Shown in pieces: positions 43,787-53,021 of a DNA stretch of 64,000 bases. Numbering within the stretch: the stretch's first letter is position 1; each line of letters starts with the position of its first letter. The position numbers and the translations under genes are program-made. The notes below the pieces were generated by a model. It had not been told where the DNA came from. It saw nothing but the letters and a program-made list of their open reading frames with translations, and did no database searches. Origin of the DNA: an uncultured Tateyamaria sp. (GTDB lineage: Bacteria; Pseudomonadota; Alphaproteobacteria; Rhodobacterales; Rhodobacteraceae); NCBI RefSeq assembly GCF_947503705.1, contig NZ_CANNES010000001.1, forward strand, positions 62,001 to 126,000, read 5' to 3'.

Positions 43787-45949
43787 ATGACACTCAACAC
43801 ATCCCGTCGCGGGTTCCTCAAAGGGGCCGCCGCCGCCGGTGCCGTCCTTGTTGTCGGCCTCAAACCAAACGGGGCGCTGGCCGCCGGGGGCAGCACGGCC
43901 CAGATCAATCCCTTTGTAAAAATCGGCGCCGATGGCCGCGTCATTGCGATCATCAAGCACTTTGAAAAGGGTCAGGGCCCCGCCACTGGTCTGTCGACGC
44001 TGATCGCCGAGGAAATTGGCGTGACCATGGACCAGATTGATTATGAATTTGCGCCTTCGAACCCCGAACTCTACGCCAACCTCGCCTTTGGCCAGATCCA
44101 GGGCACCGGCGGCTCGACCGCCATGGCCAATTCCTTCATGCAGTACCGCACCGCCGGGGCCGCCGCACGCGCTGTGATCCTTGACGCTGCGGCTCAGGCC
44201 ACCGGCGTGGACGCGGGCACACTCGACATCGTGGACGGAATGGTCACAGGCGCGGGCACCCCCATGCCCCTCGGTGATTTCGTCGCAGCCGCAACCGAAT
44301 TGGAAGCCCCGGCCGAGCCGACCCTGAAAACCCCCGATCAATGGCGCCTCATCGGCAATCCCGACATCCGCCGCCTCGACAGCAAGATCAAGGGCGACGG
44401 CACCGCGATGTACGCCATGGACGTGTACCTGCCGAACCAGATGATCGCCATGCTTGCCCGCCCGCCCCAACAGGGCGGCCTCGTGGCCGGCTTTGACGAC
44501 AGCGCCGCGCGCGAGGTCAAAGGGTTCATCCGGGCCGCGACCCTGCCCAACAACGCCGCCGTCGCGGTCTATGCCGAAAACACCTGGGCCGCGATGCAGG
44601 CCCGCGAGGCGCTGAGTGTCGAATGGGATCTGTCAAACGCAGAAACCCGCGACAGCACCCAGATCAAGGCCGAAATCATGGCGGCGCTGGATGCAGACGC
44701 CGAATACAACGTGTTGAAAAACGATCCGGCCCCGATGGATCAGGCCGCCCAGGTGATCGAGCAGACATTCTACTTCCCCCTGCTCGCCCACGCCGCGATG
44801 GAGCCGCTGAATTGCACCATCGAGGCCAACGAGGATGGTGGTGTCACGCTGCATGACGGCGCGCAAATGCCAACCGGGCCGCATATGGCCATGGCCCAGA
44901 TCTTTGACCTGCCAATGGACAAGGTGCGGATCAACACGATGCTTGCTGGCGGCTCCTTCGGTCGCCGCGCCACGCCCACCGCCGACTATCAGGTCGAGGC
45001 GGCGCTGGCCTTTGTGATCACCGACCGAACCCGCCCCGTAAAACTGGTCTGGAGCCGCGAGGACGACATGCGCGGCGGCTATTACCGCCCCGCTTTTGGG
45101 CACAAGGTGCGTGTGGGGCTCTCTGACACGGGCGACATCGTCGCATGGGATCACCGCATCGCGGGCCAGTCGATCATGAAAGGCACCGCGTTCGAAGCCT
45201 TTGCAGTCCATGACGGCGTTGACCATTCCTCGGTCGAGGGCACGGCCGACACGCCCTACACCATCCCGGGCATGCATGTGGGCCTCACCGATACGAAAAA
45301 GGCGACCAGCACGCTCTGGTGGCGGTCGGTTGGGCACACCCACACCGCCCACGCGATGGAGGTGATGATGGACATGGCCGCCCGCGCCGCCGGGCGCGAT
45401 CCGGTGGAATTCCGGCTCGCCTATCTGGGCGACAGCACCGATGCCAAACGCAAGGCAGGGGTGCTGAAACTCGCCGCGGAAAAAGGCAATTGGGGCAACG
45501 CGCCTGCGGGCCGGACCCAAGGGATCGCCGTGCACAAAAGCTTTGGCAGCTTTGTGGCCGAGGTGGTGGAGGTTTCGGGCACCGCCGACACAGGCATCCA
45601 GATCGAAAAGGTCACCTGCGCCGTCGATTGCGGCATCGCAGTGAACCCCGACGTGATCAAGGCCCAGATCGAGGGCGGCGTCGGCTACGGCCTCGGCCAC
45701 GTCATGCGGGACGAGATCACGCTAACGGGCGGCGTCGTGGACCAATACAACTTCCCCGATTACGAGCCGCTGCGGATGCGGGATATCGGCGCGATCGAGA
45801 CGCATATCGTCGCCTCCGCCGAGCCACCCACCGGCATTGGCGAGCCGGGCACGCCCCCCGCCGCGCCGGCGCTGGCCAACGCGATTGCACAGACCGGCAC
45901 CATCGTGGGCGTTCTGCCCATGATCAATGACGGCGTCGAATTCGCCTGA
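43787..45949 (+). CDS. Isoquinoline 1-oxidoreductase-type molybdopterin-binding subunit
   Basis: The 720-residue large subunit has a twin-arginine signal (SRRGFLKGAAAAGAVLVVG) and the molybdenum-hydroxylase domain: the RATPTADYQVEAALAF region, GGYYRPAFGHKVRVG, WWRSVGHTHTAHAMEVMMD and, near the end, the catalytic Glu in GIGEPGTPPAAPALANA. It hydroxylates an N-heterocycle or oxidises an aldehyde. Export by Tat with its small subunit would place it in the periplasm. No FAD subunit is nearby, so a cytochrome is the likely electron acceptor. Regulated by the divergent TetR. Confidence 0.92.
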   Translation: MTLNTSRRGFLKGAAAAGAVLVVGLKPNGALAAGGSTAQINPFVKIGADGRVIAIIKHFEKGQGPATGLSTLIAEEIGVTMDQIDYEFAPSNPELYANLAFGQIQGTGGSTAMANSFMQYRTAGAAARAVILDAAAQATGVDAGTLDIVDGMVTGAGTPMPLGDFVAAATELEAPAEPTLKTPDQWRLIGNPDIRRLDSKIKGDGTAMYAMDVYLPNQMIAMLARPPQQGGLVAGFDDSAAREVKGFIRAATLPNNAAVAVYAENTWAAMQAREALSVEWDLSNAETRDSTQIKAEIMAALDADAEYNVLKNDPAPMDQAAQVIEQTFYFPLLAHAAMEPLNCTIEANEDGGVTLHDGAQMPTGPHMAMAQIFDLPMDKVRINTMLAGGSFGRRATPTADYQVEAALAFVITDRTRPVKLVWSREDDMRGGYYRPAFGHKVRVGLSDTGDIVAWDHRIAGQSIMKGTAFEAFAVHDGVDHSSVEGTADTPYTIPGMHVGLTDTKKATSTLWWRSVGHTHTAHAMEVMMDMAARAAGRDPVEFRLAYLGDSTDAKRKAGVLKLAAEKGNWGNAPAGRTQGIAVHKSFGSFVAEVVEVSGTADTGIQIEKVTCAVDCGIAVNPDVIKAQIEGGVGYGLGHVMRDEITLTGGVVDQYNFPDYEPLRMRDIGAIETHIVASAEPPTGIGEPGTPPAAPALANAIAQTGTIVGVLPMINDGVEFA

Positions 45950-45955
45950 ATCACA

Positions 45956-45986
45956 AGGCGCTGCCGGGTCCGCCCCGGCAGCGCCT
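45956..45986. terminator. Shared hairpin between convergent genes
   Basis: A perfect 13-base-pair stem (AGGCGCTGCCGGG and its complement) with a five-base loop lies between the converging molybdenum-hydroxylase and alpha/beta-hydrolase genes. No strong T-run follows on either strand, so termination may be partial or need a factor. Confidence 0.6.
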
Positions 45987-46707
45987 AAGCTGTCAGAAAG
46001 TCACGCAGGATCCCGTTGAAGACCGACGGTTTTTCCAGATGCACCGCATGGGAGCACCCCGGAACGACAGACAATTGCGTGCGCGGAACACCCTTCATCA
46101 ACCCACCGATCTGGGCCCAGGTATAGGTCCGATCCCGGTCTCCCCAGATGATCAGCGTCTCCGCCGCAATATCGGCCAAGGCATCCTGACCAGACCACGC
46201 TTCCATCGCGTCCAGCCCCGCCTGAATTGCGTCGGCACTGGCCTGCTCCGCAATCCGTGCGCAGCCCTCATAGCCGGGGGCCGCCGCGCAGTCCAAAAAC
46301 CAGGTGGCCGAAATCCGTCGGGCGGTCGCCACCGACCCATCCGCCACAGCGCGCGCCTTGCTCTCGGCGATGGTCTCGAACCGGCCCGGCAACACGCCAA
46401 TGGCTCCCGTTGCATATAATATCAAACGGTCCACACGGCCCGCATCACGGCGGGCCATCTCCTGCACGATCATGCCACCCATTGAATGGCCCATCAGGTG
46501 ATAGTGATCCACACCACGGTCGCGCAGATGCGCAATGACCCAATCGGCAAATCCGCCAATCGTATCAATCGCAGGCGCGCGCGCATTGGCACCAAACCCG
46601 GGCAGGTCAACGGCAATGATATCAAAGCGATCCGCCAGTGCGGTGATCTGATCCGCCCATTGCGCGCTGCCGCCCATGAACCCATGGACAAGCACCAGAT
46701 GGGTCAC
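45985..46707 (-). CDS. Alpha/beta hydrolase coupled to the ABC transporter
   Basis: The 240-residue hydrolase has HGFMGGSAQW (oxyanion hole), Ser nucleophile in GHSMGGM, Asp in WGDRDRTY and His in GCSHAVHLEKP. It is a cytoplasmic esterase or C-C hydrolase of the MenH/BioH kind. It begins with GTG overlapping the stop of the permease gene (GTGA), so it is translated together with the transporter and probably acts on the imported compound. Confidence 0.85.
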   Translation of the reverse strand: MTHLVLVHGFMGGSAQWADQITALADRFDIIAVDLPGFGANARAPAIDTIGGFADWVIAHLRDRGVDHYHLMGHSMGGMIVQEMARRDAGRVDRLILYATGAIGVLPGRFETIAESKARAVADGSVATARRISATWFLDCAAAPGYEGCARIAEQASADAIQAGLDAMEAWSGQDALADIAAETLIIWGDRDRTYTWAQIGGLMKGVPRTQLSVVPGCSHAVHLEKPSVFNGILRDFLTA

Positions 46708-48245
46708 TTGCGCTGGCCCTGCACGATGCGGTCCAGGATCATGGCACAGAACAGGATGGCAAAGCCTGCCAGAATCCCCTGCCCCACATTGGCATATTGC
46801 AGCGCTTCCAGCACGTCCTCACCCAGGCCCTTGGCCCCGATCAGCGACGCGACCACAACCATCGCCAGCGATAGCATGATGGTCTGGTTGATCCCCGCCC
46901 GGATCGACGGGCTGGCCAAAGGCAAATCCACCTTGGTCAGCAAATACCACTTGTTCGCGCCAAAACTGATGGCCGCCTCGCGCACGCTCTCGGGCACCCC
47001 GCGCAGGCCCAGCACAGTCAGACGGACCACAGGCGTCCCGCCAAAGATCATCGTGGTTACAACAGCCGCCGGTTTGCCGGTGCCAAAGAAGGCGATGACA
47101 GGGATCATGAAAACAAAGGCAGGCATCGTCTGCATGAAATCCATGATCGGCTGGATAAAGGAATAGAACCGGGGCCGCCGCGCCGCAAACATGCCCAGCG
47201 GAATACCGATGATGATGGACAGACACGCGGCTGTGCCCAGCAGGGCCAGCGTCGTCATCGCCTTTTCCCAGAACCCCAAAAGGCCCATATACGACAGGAA
47301 CGCCCCCGAATAGATCGCCATACGCACCCCCGCCGTCAACCAGGTCAAGAGCACGATCAAGGCCGCAATCACGATCCAAGGGGTACTGACAAAGATCAGC
47401 TCAAGCGCGTCCAGCATCAGCCGAATGCCATAGGTGATCCCGTCAAACAGGGCCTCACCGTTCAGGACGGCCCAATTGAAAAACGCCTCCACCCCGTCAA
47501 TGCTGGTCAGCCTGATCTCCGGGTTCGTCGGAAAATCGCTCAGCAAGGCATAGCGATCCGGGAAACTGTAGTGGACCATGGCCACAGCCACGATCAGGAT
47601 CATGAATATCGCGCTGAACACGATCTCCCGCACCGGCATGCCAGAGCGAAGTGTACGATCCGACAACCAATCGGAAAACCGGGCCTCCAGCGCCCAGTTG
47701 GCCACCGTCGCCTGGGCCGCCTTGGCCAGGATCAGGATGACAAGGCCCGTCAAGGCGATGGTCGGGCCCGTCTCGGCCAACGCTTCGGCCTCGGCACGAA
47801 TGCCGCCGATATTGGCCTCCAACCCGTCCACGGCGCGCTGAAACGCGTCCACCCTGTCCGATCCGCTCTCGATGGCGGCGGCCAGTTGCTGGCGGCGCAA
47901 ATCCAGCGTGCCCTCAATCGACGCGATGCGCGCCATGGCGTCTGCGGCCAGATCACCAAAAAGGCCGCGCGCAATCTGCACAAAGGCAATGGCTTCGATC
48001 ACCAGAAAGGACAGCGCCCAAGACCACAGGCCCCGCGCCCCGAACCAGATCGGGCCAAACAGACCCGCCATCGCATTGAAGGTCGGGGTAAACCGGGCCG
48101 ACGCGCCCACCTTGTCAAAGTTCGCGATGTAGTAGTCCGGGCTGGTGCGCACAAAGGTGCGGATGTTCTCGCGACGCTCCTCGGCATAGGCCAGCGCCGC
48201 CTCGCCTTCCGTGTCTTCGAGCGGGTTAAAGTCCTGATCTTTCAT
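46704..48245 (-). CDS. ABC transporter permease, ProW/quaternary-amine type with long N-terminal extension
   Basis: The 513-residue permease has the ProW-like core in its C-terminal 280 residues, with the EAA loop VPESVREAAISFGANKWYLLTKVDLP. About 230 residues precede it: hydrophobic helices (SWALSFLVIEAIAFVQI; IALTGLVILILAKAA) on either side of a heptad-rich stretch (SIEGTLDLRRQQLAAAIESG to GGIRAEAEALAE). Roseobacter quaternary-amine importers, including trimethylamine-oxide transporters, also have enlarged permeases. It overlaps the ATPase gene by ATGA. Confidence 0.88.
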   Translation of the reverse strand: MKDQDFNPLEDTEGEAALAYAEERRENIRTFVRTSPDYYIANFDKVGASARFTPTFNAMAGLFGPIWFGARGLWSWALSFLVIEAIAFVQIARGLFGDLAADAMARIASIEGTLDLRRQQLAAAIESGSDRVDAFQRAVDGLEANIGGIRAEAEALAETGPTIALTGLVILILAKAAQATVANWALEARFSDWLSDRTLRSGMPVREIVFSAIFMILIVAVAMVHYSFPDRYALLSDFPTNPEIRLTSIDGVEAFFNWAVLNGEALFDGITYGIRLMLDALELIFVSTPWIVIAALIVLLTWLTAGVRMAIYSGAFLSYMGLLGFWEKAMTTLALLGTAACLSIIIGIPLGMFAARRPRFYSFIQPIMDFMQTMPAFVFMIPVIAFFGTGKPAAVVTTMIFGGTPVVRLTVLGLRGVPESVREAAISFGANKWYLLTKVDLPLASPSIRAGINQTIMLSLAMVVVASLIGAKGLGEDVLEALQYANVGQGILAGFAILFCAMILDRIVQGQRK

Positions 48246-49297
48246 GACATTTCCGTCCCTTCCACAACCGTGCGCAGCAAATCCGCCCGTGTGATCACAC
48301 CCAGGTCCGTGCCGCCGTCAGCCACGATGATCGGCTTGGTATCGTCGATGGCCATGTTGATCAGCGTGCTTAGCGTCTCGGTCTCTGCCACCCGGTGCAC
48401 ATCCGCAGGCAATGGCCCATCAGCGGCGACAAAGGCGTCAATCGGCTGCATCACCGCCCCCGCATGGACCACCTTCAGGCGCGAAATCCCGGCCACGAAA
48501 TCGGCCACATAATCATCGGCCGGGTTCATCACGATATCCTCGGCGGTGCCCATCTGCACCATCTTGCCGTCGCGCATGATGGCGATGCGGTCGCCGATGC
48601 GCACGGCCTCGTCGAGGTCATGGGTGATGAACACAGTGGTCTTTTTCAGAATCTTGGACAGGCGAATGAACTCGTCCTGCAACTGGCGGCGGATCAGCGG
48701 ATCAAGGGCCGAAAACGGCTCGTCCATCAGCAATACATCGGGGTTCGCGGCCAAGGCACGGGCCAGGCCCACACGCTGCTGCATCCCGCCCGACAGCTCA
48801 TGGGCAAATTTTGCGCCCCAGGCGCCCAGCTCTACAATGTCGAGGATCGCGGCCGCCTGACGCATCCGCTCGTTCTTGGCCACCTGACGAATCTCCAGGG
48901 GCATGGCCACGTTGTCCAGCACCGACCGGTGGGGCATCAGGGCAAAGTTCTGAAACACCATGCCGATCTTCTGGTTGCGAAAGCCTTGCAACTCCTTCGG
49001 CCCAAGGGCCATCACGTCCACGCCCTCGATCTCGATCTTGCCGTCGGTGGGCTCCAGCAACCGGTTGAAGTGACGGACCAATGTTGACTTGCCACTGCCC
49101 GACAGACCCATGATGCAGAAAATCTCGCCGCGGTTCACCGTCAGGCTCACATCGGCCACGCCGACAACGGCATTATATTCGGCCAGCACCTGCGCCTTGG
49201 TCAGACCCCGATCCCGGATCGCCTGCAAGGCGGCCTCGGGCTTGGCGCCAAAGATTTTCCAGACGTTCGAAATCTCGATGACAGTGTCTTGGCTCAT
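48242..49297 (-). CDS. ABC transporter ATP-binding protein, ProV/quaternary-amine type
   Basis: The 351-residue ATPase has Walker A GLSGSGKST, the ABC signature LSGGMQQRVG and Walker B VLLMDEPFSALD. About 100 C-terminal residues include a single CBS-like segment (ADVHRVAETETLSTLINMAI). OpuA/ProV-type ATPases use CBS domains to sense ionic strength. It forms a complex with the permease and binding protein encoded in the same operon. Confidence 0.92.
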   Translation of the reverse strand: MSQDTVIEISNVWKIFGAKPEAALQAIRDRGLTKAQVLAEYNAVVGVADVSLTVNRGEIFCIMGLSGSGKSTLVRHFNRLLEPTDGKIEIEGVDVMALGPKELQGFRNQKIGMVFQNFALMPHRSVLDNVAMPLEIRQVAKNERMRQAAAILDIVELGAWGAKFAHELSGGMQQRVGLARALAANPDVLLMDEPFSALDPLIRRQLQDEFIRLSKILKKTTVFITHDLDEAVRIGDRIAIMRDGKMVQMGTAEDIVMNPADDYVADFVAGISRLKVVHAGAVMQPIDAFVAADGPLPADVHRVAETETLSTLINMAIDDTKPIIVADGGTDLGVITRADLLRTVVEGTEMS

Positions 49298-49375
49298 GAC
49301 AGGACCCGCATGGTTGGGGTGGGGTGGGCAGCACCGACCGGGGCCGGTGCTGCAATGCTTTGGCAGAAACCGGGC

Positions 49376-50335
49376 TCAGAGGCCCAGCATCGCATCCACA
49401 CGGTCAGAATTCGCCGCAACCCAGGCCGCCGCTGCATCCGCAGGGTCGGCACCATTGGCGCTGATCTCATAGGCCAGACCCGACACGTCATCGGCGGTCA
49501 GGGCAAAGTTGGCAAAGAAATCGGCAATCGCAGGCGAACGATCCACCAACGAGTTCGACCAGGCGATCTGCACCTGCTTCAGGGCATCCTTGGTGGCCAC
49601 GCTGGATTTCTCGAACCAGTCCGCATCGTCCGAAGGCTGGACCATCACGTATTTCGCCGGATCAAATGTCGGCTCGGTCAGCATCTCCACGTCAAACATG
49701 AACCACACGGCATGGGGCTTGTAGCAATAAAAGGCATAGCCCTCGCCCTTGGCGATGCTGTCCTTGATGCGAGCGGTCTTCACGCTTTCCTCGGCGCGGA
49801 TCGGCTCGATGAAATCCATCAGACCATAATCGCGGGTCTTGACCTCGTTCACATTGGCAGAGGCCCAACCCGGCGCACCAATCCACATCTCACCCAGACC
49901 GTTGCCATCGCTGTCCATCAACGCGGCCACATCCGGGCGACCCAGATCGGCAATGTCGGTGATGTTGTTGGCCTCGCCAAAGTCCTTGGTCACGCAAAAA
50001 CCCTGATTGCCCTCGTAGGGGTTCGACGACAGGGTCACAGTGCCCGCCTCATCCACATATTTCTGGGTAAAGCTTTGCTGGTTGGGCAGCCATACATCGG
50101 GATGGACGTCAATGTCGCCCTTGCCCTGATCCATAGCCTGGAAAATCGTGGCATTGTTGCCGGGCACATATTCAACGGTGCCGCCAATGCGCGAGGTGAC
50201 AACCTCGCCCAGCACATAGGCAATCGCCTGCGCACCGGTCCAGGACGGCACGCCGATCTTGACTTCCTCGGCAAAGGCCGGGGCGCTGATGGCCGCCAGA
50301 AGGGCAGCGCTCATAAGGGGTTTCATCAGTTTCAT
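49376..50335 (-). CDS. ABC transporter substrate-binding protein, glycine-betaine/quaternary-amine type
   Basis: The 319-residue protein has a Sec signal peptide (MKLMKPLMSAALLAAISAPAFA) and an OpuAC-type domain. Tryptophans in PSWTGAQ, HPDVWLPNQ, MWIGAPGWAS and KPHAVWFMF could form the aromatic cage that holds a trimethylammonium group. The ligand is probably glycine betaine, choline, TMAO or a related zwitterion; the neighbouring lyase might hint at a sulfur-containing betaine. It is the second gene of the five-gene unit. Confidence 0.88.
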   Translation of the reverse strand: MKLMKPLMSAALLAAISAPAFAEEVKIGVPSWTGAQAIAYVLGEVVTSRIGGTVEYVPGNNATIFQAMDQGKGDIDVHPDVWLPNQQSFTQKYVDEAGTVTLSSNPYEGNQGFCVTKDFGEANNITDIADLGRPDVAALMDSDGNGLGEMWIGAPGWASANVNEVKTRDYGLMDFIEPIRAEESVKTARIKDSIAKGEGYAFYCYKPHAVWFMFDVEMLTEPTFDPAKYVMVQPSDDADWFEKSSVATKDALKQVQIAWSNSLVDRSPAIADFFANFALTADDVSGLAYEISANGADPADAAAAWVAANSDRVDAMLGL

Positions 50336-50368
50336 CTCAGGTCTCCATGTTGTCGTTTTGGTTTTTTG

Positions 50369-51463
50369 TTATGTGGTGTAGCCGGGCAATTCGAAGCTGT
50401 CGGCATAGCCAAACAGCGCCGCACTGCCGCCCGTGTGCAAAAAGACGACATTTTCCATGCCATCGAAATATCCAGTTTTGACCAGGTTGATGAGTCCATC
50501 GAGGCCCTTGCCGGAATAAACCGGGTCAAACAAAAGGCCCTCGGTCTGGGCCAGCATCTTGGTGGCCGCAATCATGCCATCGGTGGGCACGCCATAGCCG
50601 CCACCGACATAGCCGCAATTGGCGCGGACGAGGTCGCGGGCAATCTCGACACCTGTGCCGATATGGGCCGCCGTCTTGACGGCCAGGTCATAGACCATGG
50701 CTTCCTGCTTTTCCTGCGGGGCGCGCACACCAATGCCCAACAGGTGAATGTCGCTTTGAATGGCGGCCAGGCCCGCAACCAGACCGGCCTGCGTGCCGGA
50801 ACTGCCCGTGGCATGGACCAGCGCATCAATTTTCAACCCGATACCCGTCGCCTGTTCGGCCAATTCGCGGGCCGCATTGACATAGCCCAGCGCACCAATG
50901 GCGTTCGACCCACCGCCCGGAATGATATAGGGTTTGACCCCCTTTGCCCGCAGCTGTTCGGCCAACTGCTCCATCTCCGCATTCATATCCGCACCGCCCG
51001 GGCGCTTTGACACCGTCGCGCCATGCAGCCGGTCCAGCAGAACGTTGCCGTTCATGATATAGTTGGGGTCGTTGGACCCGGTCCGATCCTCCAGCAGAAT
51101 ATGGCAGGCCATGCCGCACTTGGCGGCCGCCGCAGCGGTCTGGCGCGCGTGGTTGGATTGGGTGGCCCCTTGGGTGATGATGGTGTCCGCACCATGGGCC
51201 ATGGCATCGGCCATCAGGTATTCCAGCTTGCGGGTCTTGTTCCCACCCGAAGACAGACCGGTGCAGTCATCCCGCTTGACCCACAGACGGGGGCCACCCA
51301 AGGCCGCGCTCAACCGATCCATCGGCTCCAATGGCGTCGGGAAATGCCCCAGGGACACGCGCGGAAACTGCGCCAGCGCAATAGACAGCTCTTTGCAGCG
51401 GCTGGCGGTCAGGTCCGCCTGCTCGGACGGTTTTTCGGCGATAATCTGATCAGTCTGTGCCAC
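50369..51463 (-). CDS. D-cysteine desulfhydrase / L-cysteate sulfo-lyase family PLP enzyme
   Basis: The 364-residue fold-type II PLP enzyme has the lysine site [37 protein letters not shown] and [12 protein letters not shown]. The family includes D-cysteine desulfhydrase, ACC deaminase and the roseobacter L-cysteate sulfo-lyase CuyA, which makes pyruvate, ammonia and sulfite. The opening [15 protein letters not shown] fits the last of these, but this cannot be settled without comparison. It starts at GTG with GGGGAG upstream, and heads the operon with the quaternary-amine transporter, divergent from a LysR gene. Confidence 0.83.
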   Translation of the reverse strand: MAQTDQIIAEKPSEQADLTASRCKELSIALAQFPRVSLGHFPTPLEPMDRLSAALGGPRLWVKRDDCTGLSSGGNKTRKLEYLMADAMAHGADTIITQGATQSNHARQTAAAAAKCGMACHILLEDRTGSNDPNYIMNGNVLLDRLHGATVSKRPGGADMNAEMEQLAEQLRAKGVKPYIIPGGGSNAIGALGYVNAARELAEQATGIGLKIDALVHATGSSGTQAGLVAGLAAIQSDIHLLGIGVRAPQEKQEAMVYDLAVKTAAHIGTGVEIARDLVRANCGYVGGGYGVPTDGMIAATKMLAQTEGLLFDPVYSGKGLDGLINLVKTGYFDGMENVVFLHTGGSAALFGYADSFELPGYTT

Positions 51464-51577
51464 TTCGGCAGCTCCCCACGGTGGTTCCGGCCAAAGCGTT
51501 ACGTGTGCAGATCAATAAAAACAGTGCTATTTTCTATGTCTGCTCATACATTTCCTTTGGGCAAAGCGAGGATTACG

Positions 51578-52465
51578 ATGGATTTGCAGTGGCTGGACGA
51601 TGTGTTGACGCTTCTTGAGGAAGGCAACATGACCCGTGCTGCGGCGCGCCAGAACATCACACAACCTGCTTTTTCAAGGCGGATTCGCAGTTTTGAGGAC
51701 TGGGTGGGCACCGACCTCATTGACCGGCAAACCAATCGGATCGGGCTCAGCCCCGCGCTGGTCTCGAACGAGGGCGAAATTCGCGCCCTCGTTTCGCGGC
51801 TCAAGGAGTTGCGCACAAAAATTGCGCATCATGATGCAGCCGCCAGCACGGTTGCAATCTCAGCCCAGCACGCGTCGGTATTCTCCACCTTTCCCGACAT
51901 GGCTTTGCGCGCCAAAAATGCCCATCCCGAAATCCGGTTTCGGATGCGGCCCGGCAACCTGCGCGATTGCGTGTCGATGTTTCTGCGTGGTGACACAAGC
52001 ATGCTGCTCTGCCACGAAGCAGAAGGGGGCGCGCCGCTGAAGTTCGGGCCGGGCGTGTTGCGCGGACGCTGGGGGGGCGACTTTCTGATCCCGGTGGTGG
52101 GCGGCGCGCTGCGCTTTTCCATCCGCGACGCGGGCGCGGTGGCCGCAAACACCCCCGCCATCGTTTACCCCGAGGACAGTTCGTTCGGCCAGATCCTGCT
52201 CCACAGCGAACGGCAATTCGGCACCCAGGTGTTCAGTGCCAATGCCGTGTGCGAAACCGCCTTTTCCAGCGGCATCCGCGAATTGGTGCTCAACGGATTG
52301 GGCGTGGGCTGGCTGCCCTACAGCATGGTTCATCGCGAGGTCGAAAGTGGCGCGCTGGTTTCGCTTGCCAATAGCTTTGGCAAGGAGGCGCTTGAGGTCG
52401 CGATCTACGCCGACAGCAAGGTGGAGGCTGCAGCGACCTTGCTGGCGCTCTGGAACAAGTCTTAA
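51578..52465 (+). CDS. LysR-family transcriptional regulator
   Basis: The 295-residue protein has a LysR helix-turn-helix (WLDDVLTLLEEGNMTRAAARQNITQPAFSRRIRSFEDWVG) and effector domain with a C-terminal VLNGLGVGWLPYSMV. GAGG lies before ATG 51578. It is divergent from the lyase-transporter operon and is its likely activator. Confidence 0.9.
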   Translation: MDLQWLDDVLTLLEEGNMTRAAARQNITQPAFSRRIRSFEDWVGTDLIDRQTNRIGLSPALVSNEGEIRALVSRLKELRTKIAHHDAAASTVAISAQHASVFSTFPDMALRAKNAHPEIRFRMRPGNLRDCVSMFLRGDTSMLLCHEAEGGAPLKFGPGVLRGRWGGDFLIPVVGGALRFSIRDAGAVAANTPAIVYPEDSSFGQILLHSERQFGTQVFSANAVCETAFSSGIRELVLNGLGVGWLPYSMVHREVESGALVSLANSFGKEALEVAIYADSKVEAAATLLALWNKS

Positions 52466-52538
52466 CCAAAAGTAACCGCCCGCGTTCAAACATTAACACG
52501 GGCCAAAGGTAAACGATCCATAAATGGGCGGCGGGCCA

Positions 52539-52626
52539 TCAAAACGTACAGTTGCACGGCAAAACTGCATGTTTTCCCGCACTGGCCCTCAATCGCACCA
52601 CAATCGCCGTTTCAAAACGTACAGTT
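52539..52626 (+). repeat. Two 15-bp direct repeats, TCAAAACGTACAGTT
   Basis: TCAAAACGTACAGTT occurs exactly at 52539-52553 and 52612-52626, 73 bases apart (seven helical turns), in the space between the LysR gene and the riboswitch promoter. Their regular spacing upstream of a promoter suggests binding sites for a regulator; the protein is unknown. Confidence 0.6.
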
Positions 52627-52708
52627 TGCTTCATCAACTGCTCAGTTGCCCCAATGGGCCGCACCGCACGGTCCGTTAACCTGTCAAACCGGGCCCCCAT
52701 AATTTCCG

Positions 52709-52737
52709 TTGCGCGACTCACACGGCCCTCCTATACG
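52709..52737 (+). promoter_or_regulatory. Sigma-70-like promoter of the riboswitch transcript
   Basis: TTGCGC (52709-52714) and TATACG (52732-52737) are separated by the ideal 17 bases. Transcription would begin about 52744, immediately before the glycine riboswitch. Confidence 0.5.
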
Positions 52738-52757
52738 ACGCGCAGTCGACAAGGCTG

Positions 52758-52962
52758 ACATGGGAGAGCGCGGAGCACATTCCGCCGCCGAAGGAGCAAC
52801 GCCCCGGAAACTCTCAGGCATCAAGAACCGTGCCAGCCGCCCCGCAAGGGAACATCGACAATCTGGAGAGCGGTCAGGTGCAGACGCCCCTGATCCACCG
52901 ACGGAGAAAGCGCCAGACCACCGGCGTCAAACTCTCAGGTCACGCGACAGATGGGGACGCAT
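52758..52962 (+). promoter_or_regulatory. Tandem glycine riboswitch
   Basis: Two glycine aptamers follow each other. The first has GGGAGAGCGCGGAGCACATT, GCCGAAGGAGCAACGCCCCG and GAAACTCTCAGGCA. The second repeats the core with ACGGAGAAAGCGCC, CAAACTCTCAGGT and ACAGATGGGGAC. These conserved blocks are diagnostic of the family, which binds glycine cooperatively and usually turns genes on. The 3' edge can form a nested hairpin with the following bases (GGACGC...GCGTCC, 52955-52988), a candidate expression platform. The DadA-like gene starts 60 bases later. Confidence 0.93.
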
Positions 52963-53021
52963 TCACCGGCATGCCGCCGGGGGCGTCCGTATCAAACCGC
53001 GTCTCTTGGGAGGACCCCAGA

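Noticed and set aside
43382-45700. Long minus-strand frames opposite the molybdenum-hydroxylase genes
   Set aside because: The plus strand carries all iron-sulfur and molybdenum-site motifs; the opposite frames show none.
49289-51010. A 573-codon open frame antisense to the binding-protein and lyase genes
   Set aside because: It spans two real genes and their spacer on the other strand, and its translation shows no domain; it is a by-product of high GC.
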